A DNA stretch of 64,000 bases from Kitasatospora sp. GP82 (GCF_029892105.1 NZ_JARZAJ010000034.1:1-64000); one strand, 5' to 3'; numbered from the stretch's first letter, positions 49,277 through 58,409 are shown. A program made the numbers and translations. The notes: generated by a model from the letters alone, not told the origin.

Positions 49277-51532
49277 CTAAACGTGGAACGGGACGGTCGT
49301 GACGACGATCTTCGGCAGGGGGCGGAGTGCCCGTCGCAGCCGAGCCGCGAGCCGGTTGTGCAGGAGGCGGTGCCGCCAGTGCCGGACGACGATCTCCGGG
49401 AGGATGACGGTCAGAGTGAGGTCCGGGCGCTGATGGTGCAGCGACTCGATGTAGTTGACCAGCGGAGCGACGATCGCGCGATAGGGGGAGAGCACGATCT
49501 TCAGCGGTAGGTGGTCGCCCCATAGAGTCCAGTACTCGCGGAAGCGTTGGGCCTCCTCCTCGCTGGGGCTGATGTGGAGCGCGAGGACGGGCTGCTGGAG
49601 CGAGGCCGCGTAGGCCAGCGCACGCATGCCGGCCAGGTCCAGCGTGGCGATCGGCACGATCGACAGTGGGTGGATCTCCTCGGGAGTCTCCTCGGTCTCC
49701 GCTTCTGCCTCGGTCTCCGCTTCTGCCTCGGGCGTGGGGCCCGGTGTCTGTGCGGTGGTTCGCTTCGCGCCGTCCCCCGAGCGCGGTGGTGTGATGGTGC
49801 GGCTGGGGACTTCGACTGCGTGGGGATGCAGTTCAACCGCTTTGCCGACCACGTCGTAGTGGTGCCGGATTCGTGTCGTCACCAGGATGAACAGTCCCAC
49901 CACGAGTACGGCGAACCAGGCGCCCTCGGTGAACTTGGTGACTCCCGCGGTGATGAAGACGATCGCCGAGAGCAGGGCGCCGGTGGCGTTGAAGGCCAGG
50001 CTCTTGCGCCAGTGGCGGTCGCGCAGGCGCCACCAGTGGACGACCATGCCGGCCTGCGACAGCGTGAAGGCAAGGAAGACGCCGACGGCGTACAGCGGGA
50101 TCAGGGGGGCGGTCCTGCCGTCGAACGCCGCGTAGATCGCGGCCGCCGCGACCGAGAGCAGGATGATCCCGTTGCTGAAGGCCAGGCGGTCGCCCAGTCG
50201 CAGGAAGATCCGCGGTGCCTGGTTGTCGCGCGCCAGCAGGAACAGGACTCGGGGGAAGTCGTTGTAGGCGGTGTTCGCCGCGAGCAGCAGGATCGCGGCC
50301 GTGGCCGCCTGCGTGAAGACGTACAGGAAACCCGGGCCGAAGGCGCGATGGGCGAGCTGCGACAGCACCGTCTCCTTCGCCGAGGGCACGACGCCGTCGA
50401 GATGGACCAGAGCGATGGTGCCCGCGAACAGCGCGATGAGCAGACCGACCATCCAGGTCAGTGTCGTGCGGGCATTGCGCCATTCGGTCGGCTGGAAGGC
50501 CGGTACCGCGTTGGAGATCGCCTCGATGCCGGTCATCGCCGTCGAACCGGAGGCGAAGGCGCGCAGCACCAGCAGCGCACCGATGCCCTCGGTCGCCGTC
50601 AGCCGTGGTGCCGCAGCCGGCTGGAAGCCACGGCCGGACGCGTCGAACAGACCCACGGCGACCAGGGCGAAGACCGCGATGACGAAGGCGTACGTCGGTG
50701 CGGCGAACAGCACACCCGCCTGACGCACACCACGCAGGTTCCCGGCGAGCAGCGCGGCGATCACGATGACGCCGATCGCAACGATGTCGGGTTCGAGCGA
50801 GGGGATCGCCGAGGTGACCGCCGCCGTCCCGGAGGCGACCGAGACCGCGACCGTGAGGATGTAGTCGGTCATCAGCCCGGCAGCGGCCGCCAGCCCGGGA
50901 ACGCGGCCCAGGTTGGCGGTGGCGACGATGTACGAACCACCGCCGTGCGGGTAGGCGCGGATCGTCTGACGGTACGACACCCCGACCGTGAGCATCAGGA
51001 ACACGATCGCCGCGGCAATCGGCACCGAGTAGGTCAACCCGGCGGCACCGCCCAGGACGAGGACCGCCAGCATCGCCTCGGGACCGTACGCGACCGAAGA
51101 GAGCGCGTCGGCGGAGAGCACCGGCAACGCCACCACCTTGCGCATCCGCTCATACGCGATCGCGGTGCTCCTCAGCGGAGCCCCCAGCAGCGCATGCCGC
51201 ACCCCGGAACCGACCCGGCCGAGCCGGGAAGGCCGCGTGTCCTCGCCGGTCGCCTCCACCGCCGGCGGCTGTCCCCCAACCGGGGAGACCCGCACGAAAC
51301 GACCGAAGCGGACCGGAAGGATCTCCGAAGGAGCGGGATAACGACCGAGATCCGGATCCACAGGCAGCGCACGACGCCACACCTCCGGATCCCGCGACAC
51401 CCGGCCCCACTCACGCCCCACCCGGCGCAACACCCCGAGCTGCTCCTCGTCGAGGGCCGGCAGCAGGGCATCGGGGCTGGGCGCGCCGCCTTCCTGGGCA
51501 CCACCGCTGCTGTCCCGATCGATATTCGACAC
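49277..51532 (-). CDS. KimA-like APC permease with a long acidic linker, truncated at its C-terminus
   Basis: A 751-residue transporter. After about 120 N-terminal soluble residues, ALPVLSADALSSVAYGPEAM opens the KimA-type membrane domain (12 helices to about residue 575). A linker contains an acidic EAEAETEAEAETEE repeat made by an 18-base tandem (49693-49730). The C-terminal cytosolic domain (SIVPIATLDLAGMRALAYAA, TVILPEIVVRHWRHRLLHNR) ends PKIVVTTVPFHV at a TAG. Comparison with 46849 shows a WHSGG continuation lost by a CCA-to-CTA change. GTG 51532 has no strong ribosome site. Potassium uptake is the likely role, amino-acid transport the alternative. Confidence 0.85.
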   Translation of the reverse strand: MSNIDRDSSGGAQEGGAPSPDALLPALDEEQLGVLRRVGREWGRVSRDPEVWRRALPVDPDLGRYPAPSEILPVRFGRFVRVSPVGGQPPAVEATGEDTRPSRLGRVGSGVRHALLGAPLRSTAIAYERMRKVVALPVLSADALSSVAYGPEAMLAVLVLGGAAGLTYSVPIAAAIVFLMLTVGVSYRQTIRAYPHGGGSYIVATANLGRVPGLAAAAGLMTDYILTVAVSVASGTAAVTSAIPSLEPDIVAIGVIVIAALLAGNLRGVRQAGVLFAAPTYAFVIAVFALVAVGLFDASGRGFQPAAAPRLTATEGIGALLVLRAFASGSTAMTGIEAISNAVPAFQPTEWRNARTTLTWMVGLLIALFAGTIALVHLDGVVPSAKETVLSQLAHRAFGPGFLYVFTQAATAAILLLAANTAYNDFPRVLFLLARDNQAPRIFLRLGDRLAFSNGIILLSVAAAAIYAAFDGRTAPLIPLYAVGVFLAFTLSQAGMVVHWWRLRDRHWRKSLAFNATGALLSAIVFITAGVTKFTEGAWFAVLVVGLFILVTTRIRHHYDVVGKAVELHPHAVEVPSRTITPPRSGDGAKRTTAQTPGPTPEAEAETEAEAETEETPEEIHPLSIVPIATLDLAGMRALAYAASLQQPVLALHISPSEEEAQRFREYWTLWGDHLPLKIVLSPYRAIVAPLVNYIESLHHQRPDLTLTVILPEIVVRHWRHRLLHNRLAARLRRALRPLPKIVVTTVPFHV

Positions 51533-52128
51533 ACCACACAGTGTTACGCATGGCGTCCCCTGCCAGGGTCAAGGCGCACGCCAGGTGCTCGGCTTGACGG
51601 TGGTGCATGAATCGCCTCATCCGGAAGTACTGGGCGCTGTGGATCCGGACGGCGTACTCCTCGCGCATCGTGGCCGAGCCGCGCGCAGTCCGAGCTTGCC
51701 CCAGCCGCCGTCCGACCGGGTTCGATGCCCACGTTGGCCCGATGAGCGGGAGGCCCGATCATGAAGACACGGACAGCGGCACCCCGAAAGCCCGCGCCGG
51801 TCCGGACGGGAGCGCAAGAATCGGATGGGAGCGCAAGAAGGAGCCGCGTTCGACAACATGTCGGGTCGCCCCGGCGACACCGGGCGCGAAATGGGCGACG
51901 AGCTTCGGGAGCCGAATGATTCGGCGCTCGGGTCCATGACGCGACGCGCGCGTCGAGGGCCGACGCGATCGAAGCAGCCCGACACACCGGCACGGCGCCC
52001 TGAACCGGTGGACACGGCGACGTCTGGATTCGCCTGACCCCCGAGAGGATCAGCGGACGCGTCATCCGAGTCCGGGAAGGCTCGTGGACGCGGGGCGGAC
52101 AGAACCCTGCGGACGGAAGGAGAACGTG
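51533..52128. other. Stretch without a convincing gene
   Basis: Several overlapping ORFs, none protein-like for long. The minus frame near 51600-51660 (REEYAVRIHSAQYFRMRRF) is the best run but has no family. The last 40 bases hold the promoter and ribosome site of the DUF1918 gene. Confidence 0.4.
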
Positions 52129-52398
52129 ATGAGAGCGAGCGTGGGAGACCGGCTCATCGTGGAGAGCCCCACCACCGGCGAGCCGCGCCGGGACGGTGAG
52201 ATCGTCGCACTGCACCACGCGGACGGCAGCCCGCCGTACGACGTGCGCTGGTCGGACAGCGGACGGACCACCTTGGTGTTCCCTGGCCCGGGCGCACACG
52301 TCCACCACTTCGCCCCTGCTGACCACGCGCGCTCACCTCGACAGCACGGTGACGGGCCAGGTCTCCAGCAGTCCGAAGGGCATGACGATGACTTCTGA
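52129..52398 (+). CDS. DUF1918-family protein
   Basis: An 89-residue protein from ATG 52129 with GGAAGGAG upstream. Residues 1-62 are the DUF1918 domain: MRASVGDRLIVESPTTGEP, GEIVALHHADGSPPYDVRWS and TLVFPGPGAHVHHF. The family is a small SH3-like barrel found in actinomycetes beside universal stress proteins. The C-terminal 20 residues after HF are not typical and the last 17 bases overlap the next start, so the normal stop may be lost. Confidence 0.88.
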   Translation: MRASVGDRLIVESPTTGEPRRDGEIVALHHADGSPPYDVRWSDSGRTTLVFPGPGAHVHHFAPADHARSPRQHGDGPGLQQSEGHDDDF

Positions 52399-52830
52399 CG
52401 GACGGCCCCCGGTCGTGGTCGGCGTCGACCATGAGCACCCCGGCCACCTGGTGCTCGCCTGGGCCTCCCGACGAGGTAAACCGCCGTGACCTGCCGGTGC
52501 GGTTGCTGCCGGCCGGCCGGTCGTTGGCCAGCAGCAACCGTCTGGCCGCTGCGGCCCGGCCGGGAGGAGCTGGCCTGGCTGCAACGCGCGGCCGGCGAGC
52601 ACGTACTGAGTGAGGCGGCACGCTTCGTCGGCGAGCGCCACCCGGACTTGCCAGGATCGGTCCGGCTGGTGGACGGGGAGCCGGCCGAAGTCCTGCGCGC
52701 ACAGGCCCGGGGGCCGCGCTGCTCGTCCTGGGCTCGCGTTGGCTGCCCCCGGCCCGGGAACTGTTCCCCGCGGGCGCGTCCGGTGGGGCGTCAGGCCTCG
52801 CAGACGGTCACGGCCCGCGCGCCAAGGGGG
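52382..52830 (+). pseudogene. Universal stress protein gene broken by frameshifts
   Basis: From ATG 52382 a USP start, PPVVVGVDHEHPGHLVLAWA, stops after 35 codons. The family pattern then continues in other frames: EVNRRDLPVRLL at 52450, GEHVLSEAARFVGERHPDLP with VDGEPAEVLRAQA at 52590-52710, and LLVLGSRWLPPARELFP at about 52720-52765. At least three shifts are needed. It overlaps the DUF1918 gene and was once cotranscribed with it. Confidence 0.75.
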
Positions 52831-52876
52831 CCGCTCAGGGCTACGGTCGAGAAGGGGCTCCGAAGGAGGTGCACGC

Positions 52877-53116
52877 ATGCCCGAATACACGTGGCTCTTG
52901 TACGTGACCGACCAGCACGGCCGCAGGACCGGCCAGGACGGCCTCCCCGTGCCCTACCCCTTCCACAGCGATGACAGAGCCCAGGACGTCGCCGACACCC
53001 TGTGCGGCTACTTCGCGAAGTCGCTTCGTGACAGCTCCCCCAAGAAGATCGAAGTGGAAGTCTGGGAGGGACGGCAGGCCGTGCAGACTCCCCACGCGAG
53101 GGCGGCTTGGCCGTAG
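52877..53116 (+). CDS. Small protein, YxW...VWE family, copy 3
   Basis: A 79-residue protein from ATG 52877 with GAAGGAGG upstream: MPEYTWLLYVTDQHGRRTGQ and KKIEVEVWEGRQAVQTP. It shares the Y-x-W start and I/V-x-V-x-VWE end with copies at 40215 and 48726; middle sequence FHSDDRAQDVADTL. It follows the broken USP gene. Function unknown. Confidence 0.75.
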   Translation: MPEYTWLLYVTDQHGRRTGQDGLPVPYPFHSDDRAQDVADTLCGYFAKSLRDSSPKKIEVEVWEGRQAVQTPHARAAWP

Positions 53117-53290
53117 TCGAGCTCTCGCAACTGTTCGACGAGCGCGTTCTGCCAGGCACTCGCTGCGGGGCCGGCTCGGATCAGCAGCGGGGCAGGGTGG
53201 CCGGCGTTGACCTGTTGCAGGTGGCCCGTTGCGATGTCCAGCCGCATCATCTGCGCCGTGACGAAGCGGTCTGCCGCCCCCGCTGGCGTG
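53100..53290 (-). pseudogene. Fragment of a PP2C/SpoIIE phosphatase
   Basis: The minus strand reads DRFVTAQMMRLDIATGHLQQ then VNAGHPAPLLIRAG, the ATGxxxxVNAGHPxPL motif of SpoIIE-type phosphatases. About 50 residues survive, joined to the antisense of small protein copy 3. It is related in kind to the intact phosphatase at 7266-9974. Confidence 0.6.
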
Positions 53291-53299
53291 GTTCTCCCG

Positions 53300-53748
53300 T
53301 GCGAATTCCGCCATGGGTACCTCGGTTCCCCGCAGCAGCCTTTTCCTCGGCGGGCTTCCCTGCCTTGCTTCGACGTAGATCCGCGGGCGTCTCACCGCCG
53401 TTTTCTCTGCCCTGGCGTCGCACCGGCTCTCACCTCGCGACACCTGAGCCCGGATGGATCTTGTAACTGTGGGGTGCGGCCCCTGGAGCGGCTCGCAGTC
53501 GAGGTCGGGCAAGGTGTTCAGGTGGCCCCTGCGGCCGACCAGCGGCAATGCGCAACGCGGAGCGACGACCCGCATCAGGAGCCGCACGGCTCCGTGCCTG
53601 TCCGAGGCGGCCCGATCGGGACAGGCAGCCGCGGGGGTGAGTCCATGCGGCGGTATTTGTGAACCTGGAGGCCCCGAATACGTGTTTTGGAGAGTAACCT
53701 GGGATGTGCCGGAAGAAGTTTCCGGAAGCCGATCGCGAGGAGGCGAAT
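53300..53748. other. Stretch without a convincing gene
   Basis: No frame resembles a protein. A short hairpin CCGGAA-GAAGT-TTCCGG lies at about 53709-53725. Sequence composition becomes less GC-rich toward 53680-53760. Confidence 0.4.
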
Positions 53749-53829
53749 ATGCAGCTCAGTAAAACAGGAGCCCTGATTCTGCGACTCGTGATCGCGAAAT
53801 TCCAGCCCAGCCTTTCGGTCGGGAGATAG
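53749..53829 (+). CDS. Possible 26-residue peptide
   Basis: ATG 53749 lies six bases after GAGGAGG and opens MQLSKTGALILRLVIAKFQP, ending at TAG 53829. The ribosome site is good but the peptide resembles nothing known. It may be a leader peptide or chance. Confidence 0.25.
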   Translation: MQLSKTGALILRLVIAKFQPSLSVGR

Positions 53830-53899
53830 CGGGGGCACGTAGGGGTCGGGGGGCGCAGGTGCAAATCCTGTTGTTCAGAGCAGTGTTTACGCAGGGCGT

Positions 53900-53935
53900 A
53901 GGCCGTTTCCGCAGAGATGCGGGGGCGGCCTTTTT
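53900..53935 (+). terminator. Intrinsic terminator
   Basis: AGGCCG (53900-53905) pairs with CGGCCT (53926-53931), with an inner CCGCA/TGCGG stem, and five T residues follow. It is the clearest rho-independent terminator of the window. It is preceded at about 53858-53872 by a tRNA T-arm-like GCAGGTGCAAATCCTGT. Confidence 0.6.
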
Positions 53936-54454
53936 GTTGTTCCGGCAGGTAGCAGCCGCAGTGAGGTTCCATCATGCGGCCACCGGCATGCGGGTCGTTT
54001 CCTGCCTTCGTTCTCCGGCGGGTGGTGCGCCGTCTCCGAGACAGTGCGCGCCCACGGCCTACGTCTGCCGCTACCGAGGCGTGGCCATGACCCGTGGTCG
54101 ATTCCGGTGGGCCGGGCCGAACTGCTGCCGGACACGATCAGCCAGCCGGTTGAGTCGGGCCCGGCCCCGCTGGGGACGGGGACGACGGCACTGTCGACAA
54201 TGAGTGGTGACCCCGTTTGCACGACCGCGGAGAGCGGCTGCCGGGCCTGGTGGCGACCAACGCTGCGATGGCCGTGGCGCCGCAGGCCGACGGAAGCATG
54301 TCACGACACCTTGCCGTGGCCGGACGTGCAGGGCTGCCGCGCCCGGTGGGGGGTGGTCCGAGCGGCTCGGGAATACCGTAGGAGCATGTCCGTCTACATA
54401 AAACTCTCGCGTGAAGCCCGGTCGCCTGCGGAGCCGTCCAGCGGGCCACTGGAC
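53936..54454. other. Stretch without a convincing gene
   Basis: Open frames here are low-complexity. The last part holds a possible upstream start (ATG 54386) for the small protein that follows. Confidence 0.4.
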
Positions 54455-54631
54455 ATGCAGTACGAAGACAAGTCCGCGAGCGCTACGTACGAGTACGACC
54501 TGCATCCGAGCGGCGCATTGCGGATTCTGCGCGTCTCGGAGAACGGTCCCCATGTCGTGGAGGGGTTCTTCGGGCCCGGAGCATGGCTTCAGGTCGCGGG
54601 GACGTACCGAAGGAGCGGCTCCGAATACTGA
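54455..54631 (+). CDS. Small GSEY-ending protein, copy B
   Basis: A 58-residue protein, MQYEDKSASATYEYDLHPSG then ALRILRVSENGPHVVEGFFG and AWLQVAGTYRRSGSEY. It matches copy A (47786-47962) over its whole length without gaps. An in-frame ATG at 54386 with TAGGAGC just upstream would add 23 residues; copy A has no equivalent, so the shorter form is preferred. Function unknown. Confidence 0.65.
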   Translation: MQYEDKSASATYEYDLHPSGALRILRVSENGPHVVEGFFGPGAWLQVAGTYRRSGSEY

Positions 54632-54896
54632 CGGCGAGGGCGAGCCAACGGGTCGGTCCCCTGTCATTGGCTGGGCCTTGTCGGTGAGCGACTGGCGGCA
54701 GCGGAGGGCGTCCTCGCGAGCGCCGACCCCGCTCACACCTCCCACCGGCAGGCGTGCCCGGCCTCCGCCGATCAGGCAGGACCGCCGGGGCGTCGGCCAG
54801 GCCAGCGAGGCTGGCTCGCGGATATCGGGGCGAGTCGCATCGGGGTCCGTTCGAGTCCGCGCGGCAATTGGCCAAGCGCCCGGGTGTCCGCATGCG

Positions 54897-54953
54897 TACG
54901 GGCGCGTGCATGGGTATGAGCTGCCGGAACGATTCGGGCAATGGAAGACGGTG
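54897..54953 (+). mobile_element. IS5-type transposase fragment
   Basis: GYELPERFGQWKTV in the plus frame matches the conserved N-terminal WRDLPERFGPWKTV box of IS5-family transposases. It ends exactly where the DapA-family gene is cut. Confidence 0.5.
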
Positions 54954-55324
54954 GCCACTGTCTCGAAGTGGGTGTAGACCTCGTGGTCGGTGAGCGCGAT
55001 GTAGTCGACGGGCGCCAGCAGAACCGCTGAGGCTCCCTCATCCTTGGCGTCACGCCGCAGCCGCAGGACTTCGTCCGTGCGCAGCGCGCCGATCCCCACC
55101 ATGACCGGTACGGGCCCGGCTTCTTCGACGGCGGCCTTGATCGCACTGCGGCGCTCGTCGCGGGGCAGGTAGGGGGCGGTGCCGGTGCTGCCGAGCAGGC
55201 CGATGGAGTCGACCTTGGCGACGGCCAGCCTCCCGACCAGGCGGCGAATGCCGTCGGTGTCGACTCGGCCGTCGTCATAGGTGGGGGTGATCGGGAAGGC
55301 AGAGAGGCCGTGGAACAGCGCCAT
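54953..55324 (-). pseudogene. 5' part of a DapA/NAL-family aldolase gene
   Basis: From ATG 55324, ALFHGLSAFPITPTYDDGRV, IGLLGSTGTAPYLPRDERRS and VPVMVGIGALRTDEVLRLRR match the first 120 residues of the dihydrodipicolinate synthase/N-acetylneuraminate lyase family. The catalytic Tyr and Lys lie beyond the break at about 54953. The GTTGE loop is replaced by GSTGT, so it was not a true DapA. It is 76 bases after the decarboxylase gene on the same strand and was probably its operon partner. Confidence 0.75.
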
Positions 55325-55400
55325 GGAGTGCTCTTCTTGCGGTGGGTCGGCCTGGGAGCGGCGGGTATGCGCCGCTCCCAGGCCGGATGGGCAGGTCCTG

Positions 55401-57275
55401 CTACTGGAAGCCGCGACCCGGGCCCGGTACCGCTGCCAGCGACAGCACGCCGTCGGCCAGCTCCACCGGGGCTTCGGCGGCCAGGGTCGGAAGGGCCTCG
55501 ACCGCCGGCAGCAGCTGGTCGGCGCACTCCCTCTCGAGCTCGGCCAGGAAGGCGTCGATCTTCTCCCGGGTGGTGGAGGCCATCAGGAAGATGTGCGCGT
55601 AGCGGCGCCGGGTCTCGGGCTTCTTCGGGACCATGAACACGTCTTCCGTCGAGAGCGACCACTTGTCCACGAGCTTGTCGCTGGGACGGCGGAACCGCAC
55701 GGTGAGCGCGCCCCGGGTACGGGCCGGCCACAGCTTCACCCTGTGCTTCCGCTCCAGCTGCCGCAGGCGGTTTTCCAGGTAGATGGACAGGTCCTGCGCG
55801 TGCCTGATCAGGTTGACCTGGTCCTGGTAGGAGTGGCGGGCCAGGTGGTCCCAGATCACCAGGGGCGAGAAGCCGTTGCGCGACCCGGCGAACGTGGTGT
55901 CCGGAGAGCCGATGTACTGCGGCTGGGACGGCGGCATGAGCTGGTACTTGACCTTCGTCATGTAGATGCCGCAGGGCCACGGCGCGCCCGGCCACTTGTG
56001 GCCGCTCATCGCGATCGAGGCGACCATGTCGATCTGGTTGTCGTCTTCGCTGGACAGCGTCAGGCCGAAGTCGAACTCGGGGAGGTCCACCTCCGGCGTC
56101 CAGCCGAAGCGCGGGTCCTCGTAGGCCATCCGCATGAACGGCCCGTACCCGGCCCCGAGTGCTCCGTCGACGTGGATCCAGAAGCCGCGGCGGAGGTCGA
56201 TCTTGGCCTCACCGGTCTTGGGGTCCTTGCCGTACTGCACGGGGCGCTCCAGAAGCCCGTTCTCCTCGAAGATCGGCAGCAGGCGCTCGCAGACTCTGCG
56301 GACGTCGTCGTGCGCGCCCTTGAAGGTGCTGCCGTAGTTGAGGCTGATCATGATCGGGTGCCCGTTCCCGGCGAAGAACTTGACCAGGGTCTCCAGGGCG
56401 TCGATGTCGATCTCGCCGGGGCCGTCGGCGGAGTTGCCCGAGGGGCCTCTGCGGGAGGGGACCTCGGTCGGCCACTCCTTGAGCGGCCGGCCGTCGGCGT
56501 CCGTGAGCGGACACCTGCCCGGGTACAGGGCCTCGCCCGCAGCGTGGAAGGTGTCGACGTTCAGGACGCGCACGGCCTTGGCGAAGGAGTAGTGGGTGTC
56601 CTCGGAGAAGAAGGCCACCGGGTGGAAGGCGTTGGGGTTGTCGATGTGCGGTGCGGCCTGGACGTAGCGCAGGGCACCGAACGTGGTCGGTTCGGTCGAC
56701 TCGATCAGCGCCTTGCCGCTGAGGTAGTCGCGCGCGTTCCACAGCGCGTACATGTTCCCCTCGGTGGAGCCCATGGAGAGCATGTAGCCCCAGTACGACT
56801 CGGGCACGCGCGGGTCGTGCGGCCACTGGGCGTTCCACAGCGCTGCGTAGTAGTCGAGCACCGCCCGTTCGGCGATCTTCGTGTTGGGCTTGTAGCCGCC
56901 GCTCTGGAACGGGTCGCCGATGTTGTTGAGGTGGTTCTCCATGAACCGGGAGAGATCTGTTGGGTAGCCGTTCATGTCCTGGGTGACCTGGTAGCCGAGC
57001 ATGTGGTCGCGCCTGTCGGCCAGGTAGAGCTCCATCGAGCTCAGCGCCTTGCGCCGTTTGGCGTCGCTGAGTCCGCTCGCCGGGAGTTCGAAGGCACGGG
57101 TCTCCAGGCCGGGCTCGACCGGGTACATGGCCTGCGGATCTCCGATGGGACCGCTGACCGGGGCCGCGTGGCCGTTGGACAGGCCCTGCGACTCCAGGAT
57201 CTGCTGCCAGGTCTCGCCGTCCGAGCCGAACGGGACCTGCGGGAGCTGGTGGGGACGGGACGTGACGTCTGTCAT
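55401..57275 (-). CDS. Group II PLP-dependent decarboxylase
   Basis: A 624-residue cytosolic enzyme of the PLP decarboxylase group II family. The PLP lysine is in MSGHKWPGAPWPCG (about residue 430), the PLP-nitrogen Asp in WIHVDGALGAGYGP (about 370), and GSTEGNMYALWNARDYLSG and EDTHYSFAKAVRVL form the cofactor phosphate and stacking regions. It is about 150 residues longer than typical histidine or glutamate decarboxylases, with long N- and C-terminal additions. Substrate unknown; an aromatic or basic amino acid is likely. ATG 57275 follows GGAG. The cut DapA-like gene follows on the same strand. Confidence 0.9.
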   Translation of the reverse strand: MTDVTSRPHQLPQVPFGSDGETWQQILESQGLSNGHAAPVSGPIGDPQAMYPVEPGLETRAFELPASGLSDAKRRKALSSMELYLADRRDHMLGYQVTQDMNGYPTDLSRFMENHLNNIGDPFQSGGYKPNTKIAERAVLDYYAALWNAQWPHDPRVPESYWGYMLSMGSTEGNMYALWNARDYLSGKALIESTEPTTFGALRYVQAAPHIDNPNAFHPVAFFSEDTHYSFAKAVRVLNVDTFHAAGEALYPGRCPLTDADGRPLKEWPTEVPSRRGPSGNSADGPGEIDIDALETLVKFFAGNGHPIMISLNYGSTFKGAHDDVRRVCERLLPIFEENGLLERPVQYGKDPKTGEAKIDLRRGFWIHVDGALGAGYGPFMRMAYEDPRFGWTPEVDLPEFDFGLTLSSEDDNQIDMVASIAMSGHKWPGAPWPCGIYMTKVKYQLMPPSQPQYIGSPDTTFAGSRNGFSPLVIWDHLARHSYQDQVNLIRHAQDLSIYLENRLRQLERKHRVKLWPARTRGALTVRFRRPSDKLVDKWSLSTEDVFMVPKKPETRRRYAHIFLMASTTREKIDAFLAELERECADQLLPAVEALPTLAAEAPVELADGVLSLAAVPGPGRGFQ

Positions 57276-58154
57276 GGGTGGGACTCCGTGCTGACGTGGG
57301 CAGGCCCAGGGAAGGCGCACAGGCGCTGCCGGCCGTGCCTGTCCGGGCACGGCGGGATGGGTGGTGTCGGCCGGAGGTGGTGGGGCTCCCTGGGGAGGAA
57401 GCAGTCCGCAGCGCAAAGTGACCAGCCGGCACTCTGAGTATTTGTGAGGTCTGGCCGGGTGGCACGCCGGGTCGAGCCGGACGGGTCGGACCGCCGGATC
57501 TGCGCGCGCGGGCAGACTCGGCTGTAGCACACGAGAGACGGCGCCGGCGGGCCGACGACGGTCGTCTCTCCGGGCTACGGCACTCACGCGCATGGCGCTT
57601 GAAGTAGCCGCGGTATTACGCGCAGCAGTTCCGCGGCACGTCAACCGCTGCATCACATACACAGCAGGCAGCTCCGGGTACATGTACGTCATGAGGTTCA
57701 GCCGGACCCGCAGGCGGCGCAGGAGGTGCCGGACGGCATAGCCGTGCAGAGCCGCCCGCGTAGCCGTCCCGCGCATCATCGACGGCCGAGGCACCCTCGA
57801 CCCCGCCTGTTGGCGGGCCGCCGGCTGGACCTACCGCGCCCTCGGCCGCCCCTGAGTCCTCGCACGCAGATGAGCTGCCGCTGCCGGGCGCGGGCTCCGA
57901 GTTGTTCGGCATGGGTTCGGGCCGCGGCCGGGTCCTTGACGGCGTCCTTCAGCGCCTGCCGGGTCTGCGTAGCACGCCTCGGTGCGGGCCTGTTCCAACA
58001 GCGGGTGCGCGCGGACGGCGGGGGATGCCTCGTTATCCAGGGTGCTGAAAGAGTGTGAGGCATGTGCCTCTTGAGCGACTTGCCTCACGAGTCTCCGAAG
58101 ATCTTCAGACATGTAGAGAAGCCCAACTTCACTTCGTGCGAAGGGAGTTCCTAG
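57276..58154. other. Upstream region of the decarboxylase and decayed DNA
   Basis: No intact gene. The minus frame has a protein-like run at about 57680-57700 (LRVRLNLMTYMYPELPA), and near 57920-58010 another (QALKDAVKDPAAARTHAEQL) that changes frame. Both are too short to identify. The decarboxylase promoter should lie within 57276-57450. Confidence 0.4.
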
Positions 58155-58409
58155 TTACCATCGCCGGTGGTCCGCTTCAGGATCCGACGCTGGTTCTTCG
58201 CGGAGCGGCGCAGCAGCTCGCCCGCAGTGAGCGTCACGGTCGCCACGACGCGAACCCGGCGGGGCCCGCCGCGCTCTGCCCACACGTTGTACAAGGGGAG
58301 CGGAGTTTGGCCGAGCAGCGGCTTTGACCCGGTGTTCTTCGGGCAGTGTCACAGTGGCCCCGTTCGCCACTGTGAGCTGGGCCCTGAGGAAGGCGGCCCA
58401 TTCGCGGCG

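Noticed and set aside
51533..52128. Cyclic di-AMP (ydaO-type) riboswitch before the KimA-like gene
   Set aside because: I could not recognise the conserved riboswitch core here or before 34732; only a covariance search could decide.
55281..57437. 718-codon plus-strand ORF opposite the decarboxylase
   Set aside because: Shadow ORF with Val/Gly/Arg-rich sequence and no family features; the opposite strand has the PLP lysine motif.
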